Assembly (NCBI RefSeq): GCF_001704635.1
Contig: NZ_MAXF01000087.1
Coordinates: 1-46,380 of the forward strand
Length of the DNA stretch: 46,380 nucleotides
Source of the DNA: Streptomyces sparsogenes
Lineage (GTDB): Bacteria > Actinomycetota > Actinomycetes > Streptomycetales > Streptomycetaceae
Direction: 5' to 3'
The notes beneath the pieces were generated by a model, which did no database searches, had not been told where the DNA came from, and saw only the letters and a program-made list of their open reading frames with translations. Positions 34,839 to 43,317 of this stretch are shown piece after piece. A program made the position numbers and the translations under genes. The number at the start of each line of letters is the position of its first letter. The stretch's first letter is position 1.

Positions 34839-35414
34839 ATGCCGTTCGCCCGCGTCCGAAGGAAGACCAACGTGCCCCGTATCTCTGCGACGGAGGAGTT
34901 CCCGACCCTGGCCGCCGCCACGCGGCAGGGTCCCCGGGTGGCTCTCCGCTGGATCAGTGAGCCGGACCGCGAGCAGAAACTGACGCATGCCGAGCTGCTG
35001 GAGCAGGCGGACCGGGCGGCGGCGGCCCTGACCCGGCTCGGCGTGCGCGCGGGGGACCGGGTGGCGGTCCATCTGCCGCTGATACCCGAGTCCGTCATCG
35101 CCACGCTCGCCTGCGGCCGGCTCGACGCCGTGCGCTCCACCCTTCCCGTCGGGCTGCGCGCCCCCGAGCTGCGCGACCGGCTGGCGGGGATGGACGTCAA
35201 GGTGCTGATCACCGCCGACGGCGACTGGCGGCGCGGGGAGCCGCAGGCGCTCAAGCCGCTGATCGACCGGGCCCTGGCGGGCCGCGCACGGCAACCGAAG
35301 GTCCTGGTCGTCCACCGCCTGGCCCGCCCGGTGTCCTGGACCCCGGGCCGGGACCTGTGGTGGCACGAGCAGCTGGGCGCGGCGGGGGACCCGGCCGGTC
35401 GGCCGTACTCTTGA
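34839..35414 (+). CDS. Stand-alone N-terminal segment of an acyl/acetyl-CoA synthetase
   Basis: The 191-residue product matches only the first part of AMP-forming acyl-CoA synthetases: LTHAELLEQADRAAAALTRLGVRAGDRVAVHLPLIPESVIATLACGRLDAVRSTLPVGL and DVKVLITADGDWRRGE. It ends before the ATP-binding TSGTTGxPKG loop and the catalytic C-terminal domain, so it cannot activate an acid. The stop is only 3 bp from the start of the next small gene, which suggests a settled two-gene unit rather than a fresh deletion. A GTG at 34872 (VPRISATEEF) is an alternative start. The role is unknown. Confidence 0.75.
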   Translation: MPFARVRRKTNVPRISATEEFPTLAAATRQGPRVALRWISEPDREQKLTHAELLEQADRAAAALTRLGVRAGDRVAVHLPLIPESVIATLACGRLDAVRSTLPVGLRAPELRDRLAGMDVKVLITADGDWRRGEPQALKPLIDRALAGRARQPKVLVVHRLARPVSWTPGRDLWWHEQLGAAGDPAGRPYS

Positions 35415-35417
35415 CGC

Positions 35418-35606
35418 ATGAGCACCGCCCCCGACCCCGGACCGCGCGACCCGCCCGCCGCGCTGATCTTCGACGATCCGCTGGCGCAGCGGTCCTCGGA
35501 CGACACGGACCGCGGCTGGGGCGAGCGCCCGGCCGGCGGGGACACCGCCGACAGCGCCGCGGATCTGGCCCGCTTCCTCGACGAGAAGCCGCCCCACCAC
35601 CTCTGA
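35418..35606 (+). CDS. Small protein of unknown function, 62 residues
   Basis: The peptide starts MSTAPDPGPRDPPAALIFDDPLAQ and ends ADLARFLDEKPPHHL. The C-terminal motif resembles that of small Streptomyces proteins I remember as conserved. It is acidic, Pro- and Asp-rich and has no membrane segment. It follows the synthetase-fragment gene after 3 bp and is probably co-transcribed with it. Confidence 0.7.
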   Translation: MSTAPDPGPRDPPAALIFDDPLAQRSSDDTDRGWGERPAGGDTADSAADLARFLDEKPPHHL

Positions 35607-35685
35607 CCGCCGACCTCGACCTTGACCTCGACCTCGGCGTCGAGGGCGATGTCGCTGCGGACGCCGGCGCCGGCGCGCCGGGAGC

Positions 35686-36162
35686 TCAGGTGATCGAGCC
35701 GCTGCCGCTGCCGCGCAGCGCGACCAGTTCGTCCCGTATCTCGCGCAGCAGCACGATCTCGGCGCTCTCCGCCTCGGCCTGCTTCTCCTCTTCCCTGCGC
35801 TCCTTGGCTGCCTTCCGCGCCAGATAGCGGGACATCGGCAGGACCATCAGGAAGTACACCACCGCCGCCGTGATCAGGAAGGTGAGCACGGCGCTCAGCA
35901 CGGTCCCCCAGAGGATCGGGATGCCCTTCGTGACCTCGCCCGCCGCGTTGGTCTCGCAGGGGGCCTCCAGGCAGGAGCGGTACTTCTCCAGGTCCTTGGT
36001 GCCGAAGGCACCGACGACCGGATTGATCAAGCCCTTCACTATGGAGTTCACCACGCCGGTGAACGCGGCTCCGACCACGACCGCGACAGCCAGATCGATG
36101 ACGTTGCCACGCATCAGGAAGGCCTTGAAGCCCTCCACGACGCTCTTCTTCTCCTCGCTCAA
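35686..36162 (-). CDS. mscL: Large-conductance mechanosensitive channel MscL
   Basis: The 158-residue protein has the MscL layout: an N-terminal amphipathic helix and first membrane helix (GFKAFLMRGNVIDLAVAVVVGAAFTGVVNSIV), a periplasmic loop and a second helix (VLSAVLTFLITAAVVYFLMVLP). It opens on osmotic downshock to release solutes. The loop carries two cysteines (RSCLEAPCET), unusual for MscL. The C-terminal tail is long and charged (ERREEEKQAEAESAEIVLLREIRDELVALR), likely the cytoplasmic helical bundle. It ends in SGSGSIT. Confidence 0.95.
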   Translation of the reverse strand: MSEEKKSVVEGFKAFLMRGNVIDLAVAVVVGAAFTGVVNSIVKGLINPVVGAFGTKDLEKYRSCLEAPCETNAAGEVTKGIPILWGTVLSAVLTFLITAAVVYFLMVLPMSRYLARKAAKERREEEKQAEAESAEIVLLREIRDELVALRGSGSGSIT

Positions 36163-36219
36163 CCCTTTGCCTCTCTCTCGCCGCGCCGGTTCTGGAGCGG
36201 TCGGCTCCGCAACCTACGG

Positions 36220-36924
36220 TCAAGATCGGCACAACGCCACCGCCAACCTGGAGGTGGCCGCCGCGCCGGCCAGGGCCGCCGCGGTCGGACGGGGCACCGC
36301 GAGCACCACCAGCGTGCCGTCCAGCCCGCCGTCCACCGCCGCCATCCGCCGGGGCGGCGGCACGGCGGTCACCCGCGCGCCGCGGGCGACCGTGCGCGCG
36401 GTGGCCGGGCCGCCGGACCGACCGGCCGCCGGGGCGGCCAGCACATCCACCCGGTCGCCGGGGCGCAGCAGCCGCACGGCCGCCGCGTCGGCGATCCGGA
36501 CCGGCGCGGACACCACGGCCGGGGGCCGCTCGCGCCGCCCGCCGTCCGGCGGCGGGGACGCCGCCGGACGCCCGCCTGAGGCGCCGGAGGGCGCGGCGGC
36601 CGCCAGCGCGGCCGCGGTCATCGCCAGCCCCGCCGCCATCGAGCGCCGGCGCCGCCGTAACGCGCGCCGCAGCCGGTGTCCGCCGCGGCCCACCCGCACC
36701 GGCCCGAACCGGGGAACCGCGCCCGTCGGAGGGGTGCGGCGGGACCGCTCGGACCAGGACGGCGCCGAGCGGGCCCGGCCCGCGGGCCACATGGGCGAGG
36801 AGCCGGCTGAGGCAGCGGGCGAGCAGCCGGCCGATGGAGCGGGCGGGAAAGCGGGCGAGGAACCGGCTGAGAAGAGGGACGGGCGCGGAGGGGTGGGCGG
36901 AGCGGGACGGAACGGGTCGGACAT
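36220..36924 (-). CDS. SAF-domain (CpaB/RcpC-like) protein
   Basis: The 234-residue protein starts MSDPFRPAPPTP, has a Pro/Ser/Arg-rich cytoplasmic part, one membrane segment (SMAAGLAMTAAALAAAA) and an outer SAF-like domain (VVSAPVRIADAAAVRLLRPGDRVDVLAAP and later VVLAVPRPTAAALAGAAATSRLAVAL). SAF domains occur in pilus-assembly CpaB/RcpC proteins, but no pilus genes are near. The ATG at 36924 is chosen over an upstream frame start at 37104, whose extension is not protein-like. Role unknown. Confidence 0.7.
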   Translation of the reverse strand: MSDPFRPAPPTPPRPSLFSAGSSPAFPPAPSAGCSPAASAGSSPMWPAGRARSAPSWSERSRRTPPTGAVPRFGPVRVGRGGHRLRRALRRRRRSMAAGLAMTAAALAAAAPSGASGGRPAASPPPDGGRRERPPAVVSAPVRIADAAAVRLLRPGDRVDVLAAPAAGRSGGPATARTVARGARVTAVPPPRRMAAVDGGLDGTLVVLAVPRPTAAALAGAAATSRLAVALCRS

Positions 36925-37155
36925 GGCAATCACCGCCTGTCGTGAGAGGCCGGGAGCTTCTGGCCCCTTCACGATGCCCGCCCTCCCAGGATCCCGCTCG
37001 GACCTGTGCACAACCCTCAGGCTGTGGACAACTCCGCCACCCGCGCGAGTGAGCCCACCGGCCCCGTGCGGTCGAGCCCACCGGCCCCGCGCGGTCGAGG
37101 CCACCGCTCCGCGCGCTTGAGCCCGCCGCCACCCGCCTCAGTGGGCCCCCGGCCG

Positions 37156-38004
37156 CTACGGCAGCTCGATCCCCAGGTCCCAGCCCTCGTGCCCGTGCCC
37201 GCACAGGCAGTCCCGGGCGTCGGTGGCCGGCAGGGCGCCCACCGCGTCGAAGAGCACGTCGCGCAGGCGTGCCAGGTTCTCCCCGAATACCCGCAGCACC
37301 TCGGCGTGCGAGACGCCCTCGCCCGTCTCCGCGCCCGCGTCCAGGTCCGTGACCAGCGTCAGCGACGTGTAGCAGAGCTCCAGCTCACGGGCCAGCACCG
37401 CTTCCGGGTGCCCGGTCATGCCGACCACCGACCAGCCCTGCGCCGCGTGCCACCGCGACTCGGCCCGGGTGGAGAAGCGCGGCCCCTCGATCACGCACAG
37501 CGTGCCGCCGTCCACCGGCTCCCAGCCCCGTCCGCGCGCCGCCGCCACCGCGACCCGCCGCCCCGTCGGGCAGTACGGGTCGGCGAAGGTGGTGTGCACC
37601 ACGCTGGGTACCCGGCCGTCCGGCAGCGGTTCGCCGTCGAAATAGGTCTGCACGCGCCCCTTGGTGCGGTCCACCAGCTGGTCGGGCACCAGCAGCGTCC
37701 CCGGTCCGTACTCCGGCCGCAGCCCGCCCACCGCGCAGGGGCCGAGCACCTGCCGTACGCCGACCGAGCGCAGGGCCCACAGATTGGCGCGGTAGTTGAT
37801 CCGGTGCGGGGGCAGGTGGTGCTTACGGCCGTGGCGCGGCAGGAACGCGACCCGCCGGCCCGCGACCTCGCCGAGGAACAGCGAGTCGCTCGGCGCGCCG
37901 TAGGGCGTCTCGACAGTGATCTCCGTCACGTCATCGAGGAAGGAGTAGAACCCCGACCCGCCGATGATCCCTATCTCCGCATGCGTGCTGCTGGTGTCCG
38001 CCAT
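37156..38004 (-). CDS. mtnP: S-methyl-5'-thioadenosine phosphorylase
   Basis: The 282-residue protein cleaves methylthioadenosine to adenine and methylthioribose 1-phosphate in methionine salvage. The family marks are IGIIGGSGFYSFLDD (phosphate site), FLPRHGRKHHLPPHRINYRANLWAL, and GMTGHPEAVLARELELCYTSLTLVTDLDAG with the base-binding Asp. It is cytosolic and stands alone here. The start ATG at 38004 is the first in frame. No other methionine-salvage genes are adjacent. Confidence 0.93.
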   Translation of the reverse strand: MADTSSTHAEIGIIGGSGFYSFLDDVTEITVETPYGAPSDSLFLGEVAGRRVAFLPRHGRKHHLPPHRINYRANLWALRSVGVRQVLGPCAVGGLRPEYGPGTLLVPDQLVDRTKGRVQTYFDGEPLPDGRVPSVVHTTFADPYCPTGRRVAVAAARGRGWEPVDGGTLCVIEGPRFSTRAESRWHAAQGWSVVGMTGHPEAVLARELELCYTSLTLVTDLDAGAETGEGVSHAEVLRVFGENLARLRDVLFDAVGALPATDARDCLCGHGHEGWDLGIELP

Positions 38005-38125
38005 GTGGTCACCCTAGCCAGCGGCGTCCCCGCATACGAGATCCCGCCGCCTCTCCGGGGAGGGACGGCGGGATGCCGGTGCGATCGAGGCGGCCGAAGG
38101 CGGCCGTGCCGAGGGTGGCCGCGGG

Positions 38126-38467
38126 TCAGGCGGCCGACGAGGTGCTGGTCGACGCGGCCGAGGACGAAGAACCCGAGGACGACGACGAGGACGACGAGGA
38201 CGCGTCCGACGACGAGGACGAGGAGGAGGACCCCTCGCTCTTCGAGGCCGTCGACTTCGACGAGCCGCCGCCCGTGCTGCTGGACGAGGAGCCGCGGCTG
38301 TCGTTCCGGTAGAAGCCCGAGCCCTTGAAGACGATGCCGACCGCCGAGAACACCTTCTTCAGGCGTCCCTTGCAGTTGGGGCACTCGGTGAGCGCGTCAT
38401 CGGTGAACTTCTGCACCGCCTCGAGGCCCTCGCCGCACTCGGTGCACTGGTACTGATAGGTCGGCAC
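38126..38467 (-). CDS. FmdB-family zinc-ribbon protein
   Basis: The 113-residue protein starts (M)PTYQYQCTECGEGLEAVQKF and has a second CxxC in LTECPNCKGRLKKVF, the four zinc ligands of the FmdB family. After GIVFKGSGFYRND comes a low-complexity tail of about 55 residues, almost only serine, with Gly, Ala and Thr. FmdB proteins are called regulators from one amidase operon; their real role is unclear. The GTG at 38467 follows AGGAGGAGCA. A CIRCE element overlaps this leader, so HrcA should control it as part of the heat-shock response. Confidence 0.9.
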   Translation of the reverse strand: MPTYQYQCTECGEGLEAVQKFTDDALTECPNCKGRLKKVFSAVGIVFKGSGFYRNDSRGSSSSSTGGGSSKSTASKSEGSSSSSSSSDASSSSSSSSSGSSSSAASTSTSSAA

Positions 38468-38476
38468 TTGCTCCTC

Positions 38477-38503
38477 CTGGCACTCTCACTCGATGAGTGC
38501 TAA
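38477..38503 (-). promoter_or_regulatory. CIRCE element (HrcA operator) in front of the FmdB gene
   Basis: On the minus strand TTAGCACTC, nine bases, GAGTGCCAG. The consensus is TTAGCACTC-N9-GAGTGCTAA; the left half is perfect and the right half has two mismatches. The right half adjoins the ribosome-binding site, so bound HrcA would block transcription directly. Confidence 0.85.
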
Positions 38504-38556
38504 CGACGCTCCATAGTGCAGTATTCCCGCCCGCCAGTCCACTGCGAGGGGCGATA

Positions 38557-38631
38557 CGGTGACCCATTCCACGCGTCCGTACGGCGGCCCGTTCCACCCG
38601 GCCGTACGGTGACCCGTTCCACGCGCCCGTC
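38557..38631. repeat. Three 25-bp tandem repeats
   Basis: Three 25-bp units beginning CGGTGACCC, CGGCGGCCC and CGGTGACCC, each with GTTCCAC or ATTCCAC in the middle. They fill the gap between the K+/H+ antiporter stop and the CIRCE-FmdB promoter. No function evident. Confidence 0.85.
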
Positions 38632-38634
38632 CCG

Positions 38635-40143
38635 TCACCGCCCGCTCGTGCCCAGCCAGCCGGCCAGCTTGCCGCCCCGGCCCACCGCGCGCAGCCGCTC
38701 CTCGGCCGTGTCCCGCACTGGGTCCGTGGCCACGACCAGCAGCTCGTCACCGCGGCGCAGCACGGTTGACGGCTGCGGCACAAAGCTCTTCCCGTCCCGG
38801 ACGACCAAGGTGACCGCGGCCCCGGTCGGCAGCCGCAGCTCGCCGACCTCCACGCCGTGCATCTTGGAGTCCTTGGGGATCGAAACCGACAGCAGATGCC
38901 CGCGCAGCCGCTCCAGCGGCGCCGACTCGATGCCGAGGTCGGCCGCGGCCTCCTCCTCGCCCAGGCGCAGCCGGCGCGCCAGCCAGGGCAGCGTCGGGCC
39001 CTGCACCAGGGTGTAGACGATCACCAGCACGAAGACGATGTTGAAGATGCGGCGGCTCTCCGGCACGTTCGAGACCACCGGGATGGTGGCGAGCACGATC
39101 GGCACCGCGCCGCGCAGCCCCGCCCACGACAGCAGCGCCTTCTCCCGCCAGGAGACCGGGAAGGGCACCGTGCTGATCAGCACCGACACCGGCCGGGCCA
39201 CCATGGTCAGCGCCATCCCGACGCCGATGGCCGGCCAGATGTCGTCGCCCAGCTCGTGGGGGGTCACCAGCAGGCCGAGCAGCACGAACATCCCGATCTG
39301 CGCTATCCAGCCGAGCCCCTCCGCGAAGCCGCGCGTGGCCGGCCAGTGCGGCAGCTTCGCGTTCCCCAGGATCAGCGAGGCCAGGTAGACGGCGAGGAAG
39401 CCGGAGCCGTGGGCCAGCGCCCCGCCCGCGTAGGCGATCACGGCGATCGCCATCACCGCGATCGGGTAGAGGCCCGAGGCGGGCAGCGCGACGTGCCGCA
39501 GGCCGTACGCCCCCAGCCAGCCGATCGCCAGCCCCACCACCGCGCCGATGACCAGCTCAAGGGCGATCTCGCCGAGCAGCATGTACCACGCCTCTATCGC
39601 GCGCGGGGAGGAGAAGGCGACCACAAGGATCACCACCGGGGCGTCGTTGAAGCCGGACTCAGCCTCCAGGGTGCCCGTGAGACTCCTCGGCAGCGGCACC
39701 TTGCGCAGCACCGAGAAGACCGCCGCCGCGTCCGTGGAGGACACCACCGCACCGATGATCAGCGCCTGCCGCCAGTCGAGTCCGACCAGGAAGTGGGCGG
39801 CGGTCGCCGTGATCCCGACGCTTACCGCCACCCCTACCGTGGACAGCACGGCGGCGAGCGGCAGGGAGGGTTTGATCTCCCGCCACTTCGTGCCGAGGCC
39901 GCCCTCGGCCAGGATGACCACAAGCGCGGCATAGCCGAGGACCTGTGTGAGCTCGGCGTCCCCGAAGACGATGCCGATGCCGTCCTGCCCGATCGCGACG
40001 CCGAGGCCGAGGTAGATGAGGAGGGTTGGCAGCCCGCTGCGCGTCGAGACCCTGACGGCCGCCACCGCCACGAGCAGGACGAGTGAGCAGATCAGCAGGA
40101 GTTCGTTGAGGTGGTGAACAGTCAGGGGCCGAACCTTTCTCAC
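38635..40143 (-). CDS. Potassium/proton antiporter (CPA1, NhaP2/CvrA type)
   Basis: The 502-residue protein has about twelve membrane helices with the antiporter marks GDGI-like turn (YLGLGVAIGQDGIGIVFGD), AEGGLGTKWREIKPSLPLA, SSTDAAAVFSVLR (the ion-binding Asp region) and ESGFNDAPVVILVVAF. A C-terminal TrkA_C regulatory domain follows (about residues 415-490: HGVEVGELRLPTGAAVTLVVRDGKSFVPQP). It exchanges K+ (or Na+) for protons at the cell membrane. The start is a GTG at 40143. It diverges from the penicillin acylase gene with 231 bp between. Confidence 0.9.
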   Translation of the reverse strand: MRKVRPLTVHHLNELLLICSLVLLVAVAAVRVSTRSGLPTLLIYLGLGVAIGQDGIGIVFGDAELTQVLGYAALVVILAEGGLGTKWREIKPSLPLAAVLSTVGVAVSVGITATAAHFLVGLDWRQALIIGAVVSSTDAAAVFSVLRKVPLPRSLTGTLEAESGFNDAPVVILVVAFSSPRAIEAWYMLLGEIALELVIGAVVGLAIGWLGAYGLRHVALPASGLYPIAVMAIAVIAYAGGALAHGSGFLAVYLASLILGNAKLPHWPATRGFAEGLGWIAQIGMFVLLGLLVTPHELGDDIWPAIGVGMALTMVARPVSVLISTVPFPVSWREKALLSWAGLRGAVPIVLATIPVVSNVPESRRIFNIVFVLVIVYTLVQGPTLPWLARRLRLGEEEAAADLGIESAPLERLRGHLLSVSIPKDSKMHGVEVGELRLPTGAAVTLVVRDGKSFVPQPSTVLRRGDELLVVATDPVRDTAEERLRAVGRGGKLAGWLGTSGR

Positions 40144-40374
40144 GGGAGCGGCCGGAAGGCTCCCCGACCGACCGGAACTTCATTGCCTTACCTAACATTT
40201 TACGGGTTCTTGACGCGGGTGGCTCACATGGATTTTCCGAGGGTGACGGCGGGGTGAGGGCGAGGTGATGGCCGGTGGGCGGCTCCAGTCATGACTCCGC
40301 GTAGGGGAGGCGTCAGCGCTGCGCCTATGGTTGCTCCAGCACTCCAGGACCACCCTGCCCCTCGAAGGACAGCG

Positions 40375-43116
40375 ATGCCCGCCAACAAAAACGGCCCTTC
40401 TGGCAAGAAGAAGGGCCGACGTGCCCGCCTGATCGTGATCGCAGTCGTGCTGCTGCTCGTGGGGGGCGTCGGGTACGGCACGTACTGGAGCATCAGTACG
40501 GTCCGCGCCTCTTTCCCGGAGACCACCGGATCGCTGCAGCTCAAGGGACTGTCCGGACCAGTCCAGGTCAAGCGCGACGGCTACGGCATACCGCAGGTCT
40601 ACGCGGACACCCCCGAGGACCTCTTCCGCGCCCAGGGGTTCGTCCAGGCCCAGGACCGCTTCTGGGAGATGGACGTACGCCGCCACATGACGGCCGGTAG
40701 GCTCTCCGAGATGTTCGGCTCCGGACAGGTGGAGACCGACGCGTTCCTGCGCACCCTGGGCTGGCACCGGGTCGCGCAGCGGGAGTACGACACCAAGCTG
40801 TCGCCCACCACCAAGAAGTACCTGCGCGCCTACTCCGACGGGGTCAACGCCTACCTCGCGGACCACCAGGGCAAGTCGCTGTCCGTCGAGTACGCGGCCC
40901 TGGAGTTCGAGCACGACTACACGCCCGAGAAGTGGACCCCGGTCGACTCGGTGGCCTGGCTCAAGGCGATGGCGTGGGACCTGCGCGGCAACATGCAGGA
41001 CGAGGTCGACCGCGCGCTCGCCCGCAGCCGCCTGAGCGCCAAGGAGGTCGAAGAGCTGTACCCGGCCTACCCGTACGGCCGCAACAAGCCGATCGTGGGC
41101 AGCGGAGCGGTGGACGAGACCGCGGCCAAGTTCGACCCCAAGGCGACGGCGACCGACCCCGCGAACGCCGCCCAGAACGGCGTGGGGGGCGCCACGCAGG
41201 GCTTCCAGACGCAGCTCTCCTCGCTCTCCAAGACGCTCGACGAGATCCCGGCGCTGCTCGGCCCGAACGGCACCGGCATCGGCTCCAACTCCTGGGTGGT
41301 CCGAGGCCAGTACACGACCACCGGCAAGCCGCTGCTCGCCAACGACCCGCACCTGGCCCCCCAGCTGCCCTCCGTCTGGTACCAGATGGGCCTGCACTGC
41401 AACCGGGTCAGCAGCGCGTGCCCGTACGACGTGGCGGGCTTCACCTTCGCCGGCCTGCCGGGGGTCGTCATAGGCCACAACCAGGACATCGCCTGGGGCA
41501 TGACCAACCTGGGCGCCGATGTGACCGACCTCTACCTGGAGAAGGTCACCGACCAGGGCTACCTCTACGACGGCAAGCAGGTCCCCTTCAAGACCCGCGA
41601 GGAGACCATCAAGGTCGCCGGCGGCAAGTCCCGGACCATCACCGTCCGCTCCACCAGGCACGGCCCGATCGTCTCCGACCGCGACGACGAACTCGGGGAC
41701 GTCGGCAAGAGCGCACCGGTCGGCACCGACGTCGGCGACGTGGCCCCCGACCGGGGCGACGGCTACGCGGTCTCGCTGCGCTGGACCGCGCTGGACCCGT
41801 CCAACACCATGGACGCGGTCTTCGAGCTCGACACGGCCAAGAACTTCACCGACTTCCGCAAGGCGGCCCGCGACTTCGCGGTGCCCTCCCAGAACCTGAT
41901 CTACGCCGACACCAAGAACAACATCGGCTACCAGGCCCCCGGCAAGATCCCCACGCGCGCCAAGGGCGACGGCCGCTACCCGGCGCCCGGCTGGGACTCG
42001 CGCTACGAGTGGAACGGCTACATCCCGCAGGCCGAGCTGCCCTGGGCGTACAACCCCAAGCAGGGCTACATCGTCACCGCCAACCAGGCCGTCATAGGCA
42101 AGGACTACAAGTACACGCTGACCGACGACTGGGGATACGGCGCACGTAGCCAGCGCATAACCGACCTGATCGAGTCGAAGATCAAGGACGGCGGGAAGAT
42201 CTCCACCGAGGACATGCAGTCCATGCAGATGGACAACAGCAGCGAGATCGCCGAGCTGCTGACCCCGTACCTGCTGAAGGTGGACATCAAGGACAGCTTC
42301 GTCAGGGAGGCCCAGAAGCTCCTGGAGGGCTGGGACTACACCCAGGACTCCGACTCGGCGGCCGCCGCGTACTTCAACGCCGTCTATCGCAACGTCCTTA
42401 TGCTGGCGTTCGGAAATAAACTTCCGAAGGAGCTGCGGGTGGAGGGCCAGTGTCTGCGGGTCCGGCCCGCCGACGACTCGGGGCCCGCCGAGGACCTGGA
42501 CGGCAGCGCCCGGCTGGTGCGCGAGTGCGGCCAGCGCGACCCCGCGTCGGCCCAGCCGGACGGCGGGGACCGCTGGTACGAGGTCCTTCGGAAGATCATC
42601 AAGGACCCGAAGAACAAGTGGTGGAAGACCACCGGCACCCGTCTCCAGCCCGCCTCGACCAACCGGGACGAGCTCCTGGCGCACGCCATGAAGGACGCGC
42701 GTTCCGAGCTCACCGCCAAGCTCGGCAAGAACATCAACAGCTGGAGCTGGGGTCGGCTGCACCGGCTGGACCTGAAGAACCAGACCCTGGGCATCAAGGG
42801 TCCGGGCGTGGTGCAGTGGCTCCTCAACCGCGGCCCGTGGAACCTGTCCGGCGGCGAGGCCGCGGTCAACGCCACGGGGTGGAACGCGGCGGGCGGCTAC
42901 GGCGTCACCTGGGTGCCGTCCATGAGGATGGTCGTCAACCTCGACAACCTGGACAAGTCCCGGTGGATCAACCTCACCGGCGCCTCCGGGCACGCCTACA
43001 ACGCGCACTACACGGACCAGACCGAGAAGTGGGTGAAGGGCGAGCTGCTGCCCTGGTCCTTCAGCGAGAGCGCGGTGAAGAAGTCGACGGAGGACGAGCT
43101 GGCGCTCACGCCCTGA
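40375..43116 (+). CDS. Penicillin acylase family protein
   Basis: The 913-residue protein is an Ntn-hydrolase precursor of the penicillin/acyl-homoserine-lactone acylase family. It has a basic start, one N-terminal membrane helix (RLIVIAVVLLLVGGVGYGTYW), the alpha-chain region (GIPQVYADTPEDLFRAQGFVQAQDRFWEMD), and the autocatalytic site before the nucleophile Ser in GIGSNSWVVRG, followed by PLLANDPHL of the beta chain. It should be matured by self-cleavage outside the membrane and hydrolyse amides; the true substrate is unknown. The ATG at 40375 follows GAAGGACAGCG. It is somewhat longer than classical acylases. Confidence 0.92.
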   Translation: MPANKNGPSGKKKGRRARLIVIAVVLLLVGGVGYGTYWSISTVRASFPETTGSLQLKGLSGPVQVKRDGYGIPQVYADTPEDLFRAQGFVQAQDRFWEMDVRRHMTAGRLSEMFGSGQVETDAFLRTLGWHRVAQREYDTKLSPTTKKYLRAYSDGVNAYLADHQGKSLSVEYAALEFEHDYTPEKWTPVDSVAWLKAMAWDLRGNMQDEVDRALARSRLSAKEVEELYPAYPYGRNKPIVGSGAVDETAAKFDPKATATDPANAAQNGVGGATQGFQTQLSSLSKTLDEIPALLGPNGTGIGSNSWVVRGQYTTTGKPLLANDPHLAPQLPSVWYQMGLHCNRVSSACPYDVAGFTFAGLPGVVIGHNQDIAWGMTNLGADVTDLYLEKVTDQGYLYDGKQVPFKTREETIKVAGGKSRTITVRSTRHGPIVSDRDDELGDVGKSAPVGTDVGDVAPDRGDGYAVSLRWTALDPSNTMDAVFELDTAKNFTDFRKAARDFAVPSQNLIYADTKNNIGYQAPGKIPTRAKGDGRYPAPGWDSRYEWNGYIPQAELPWAYNPKQGYIVTANQAVIGKDYKYTLTDDWGYGARSQRITDLIESKIKDGGKISTEDMQSMQMDNSSEIAELLTPYLLKVDIKDSFVREAQKLLEGWDYTQDSDSAAAAYFNAVYRNVLMLAFGNKLPKELRVEGQCLRVRPADDSGPAEDLDGSARLVRECGQRDPASAQPDGGDRWYEVLRKIIKDPKNKWWKTTGTRLQPASTNRDELLAHAMKDARSELTAKLGKNINSWSWGRLHRLDLKNQTLGIKGPGVVQWLLNRGPWNLSGGEAAVNATGWNAAGGYGVTWVPSMRMVVNLDNLDKSRWINLTGASGHAYNAHYTDQTEKWVKGELLPWSFSESAVKKSTEDELALTP

Positions 43117-43261
43117 GGCGCACGGTCTGAGGCACACGGCCTGAGGCACACGGCGTGGCGCGTACGGCCGGGCCTGCGCCCTGACGCGTACGGGCTGGCG
43201 CGTACGGCCGGGCCCGCGCCCCGCGCGCCCGGCCCGCCCGCTCCCGACCGCCCCGCGCCGC
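43117..43261. repeat. Short tandem repeats behind the acylase gene
   Basis: CTGAGGCACACGG-type units (14 bp) occur three times from about 43113, the first containing the acylase stop codon. A 26-bp sequence beginning TGGCGCGTACGGCC occurs at 43156-43181 and 43196-43221 with one mismatch. No gene is seen here. Confidence 0.7.
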
Positions 43262-43312
43262 ACGCCCCCCGCGAGACCCCGCCCGCCCCGGGCAGGGCCT
43301 CGCGGGGGGCGT
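43262..43312. terminator. Bidirectional hairpin terminator
   Basis: ACGCCCCCCGCGAG and CTCGCGGGGGGCGT form a perfect 14-bp stem with a 23-nt loop between two convergent genes (penicillin acylase and formyl-THF cyclo-ligase). Confidence 0.85.
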
Positions 43313-43317
43313 CGCCG

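Noticed and set aside
40186..40200. A second iron box (TTACCTAAC) between antiporter and acylase genes.
   Set aside because: Only one half resembles the consensus and there is no dyad partner.
40192..43263. A 1023-codon open frame on the minus strand opposite the penicillin acylase gene.
   Set aside because: It mirrors the acylase codons and has no family resemblance. Such antisense frames are common at this GC content.
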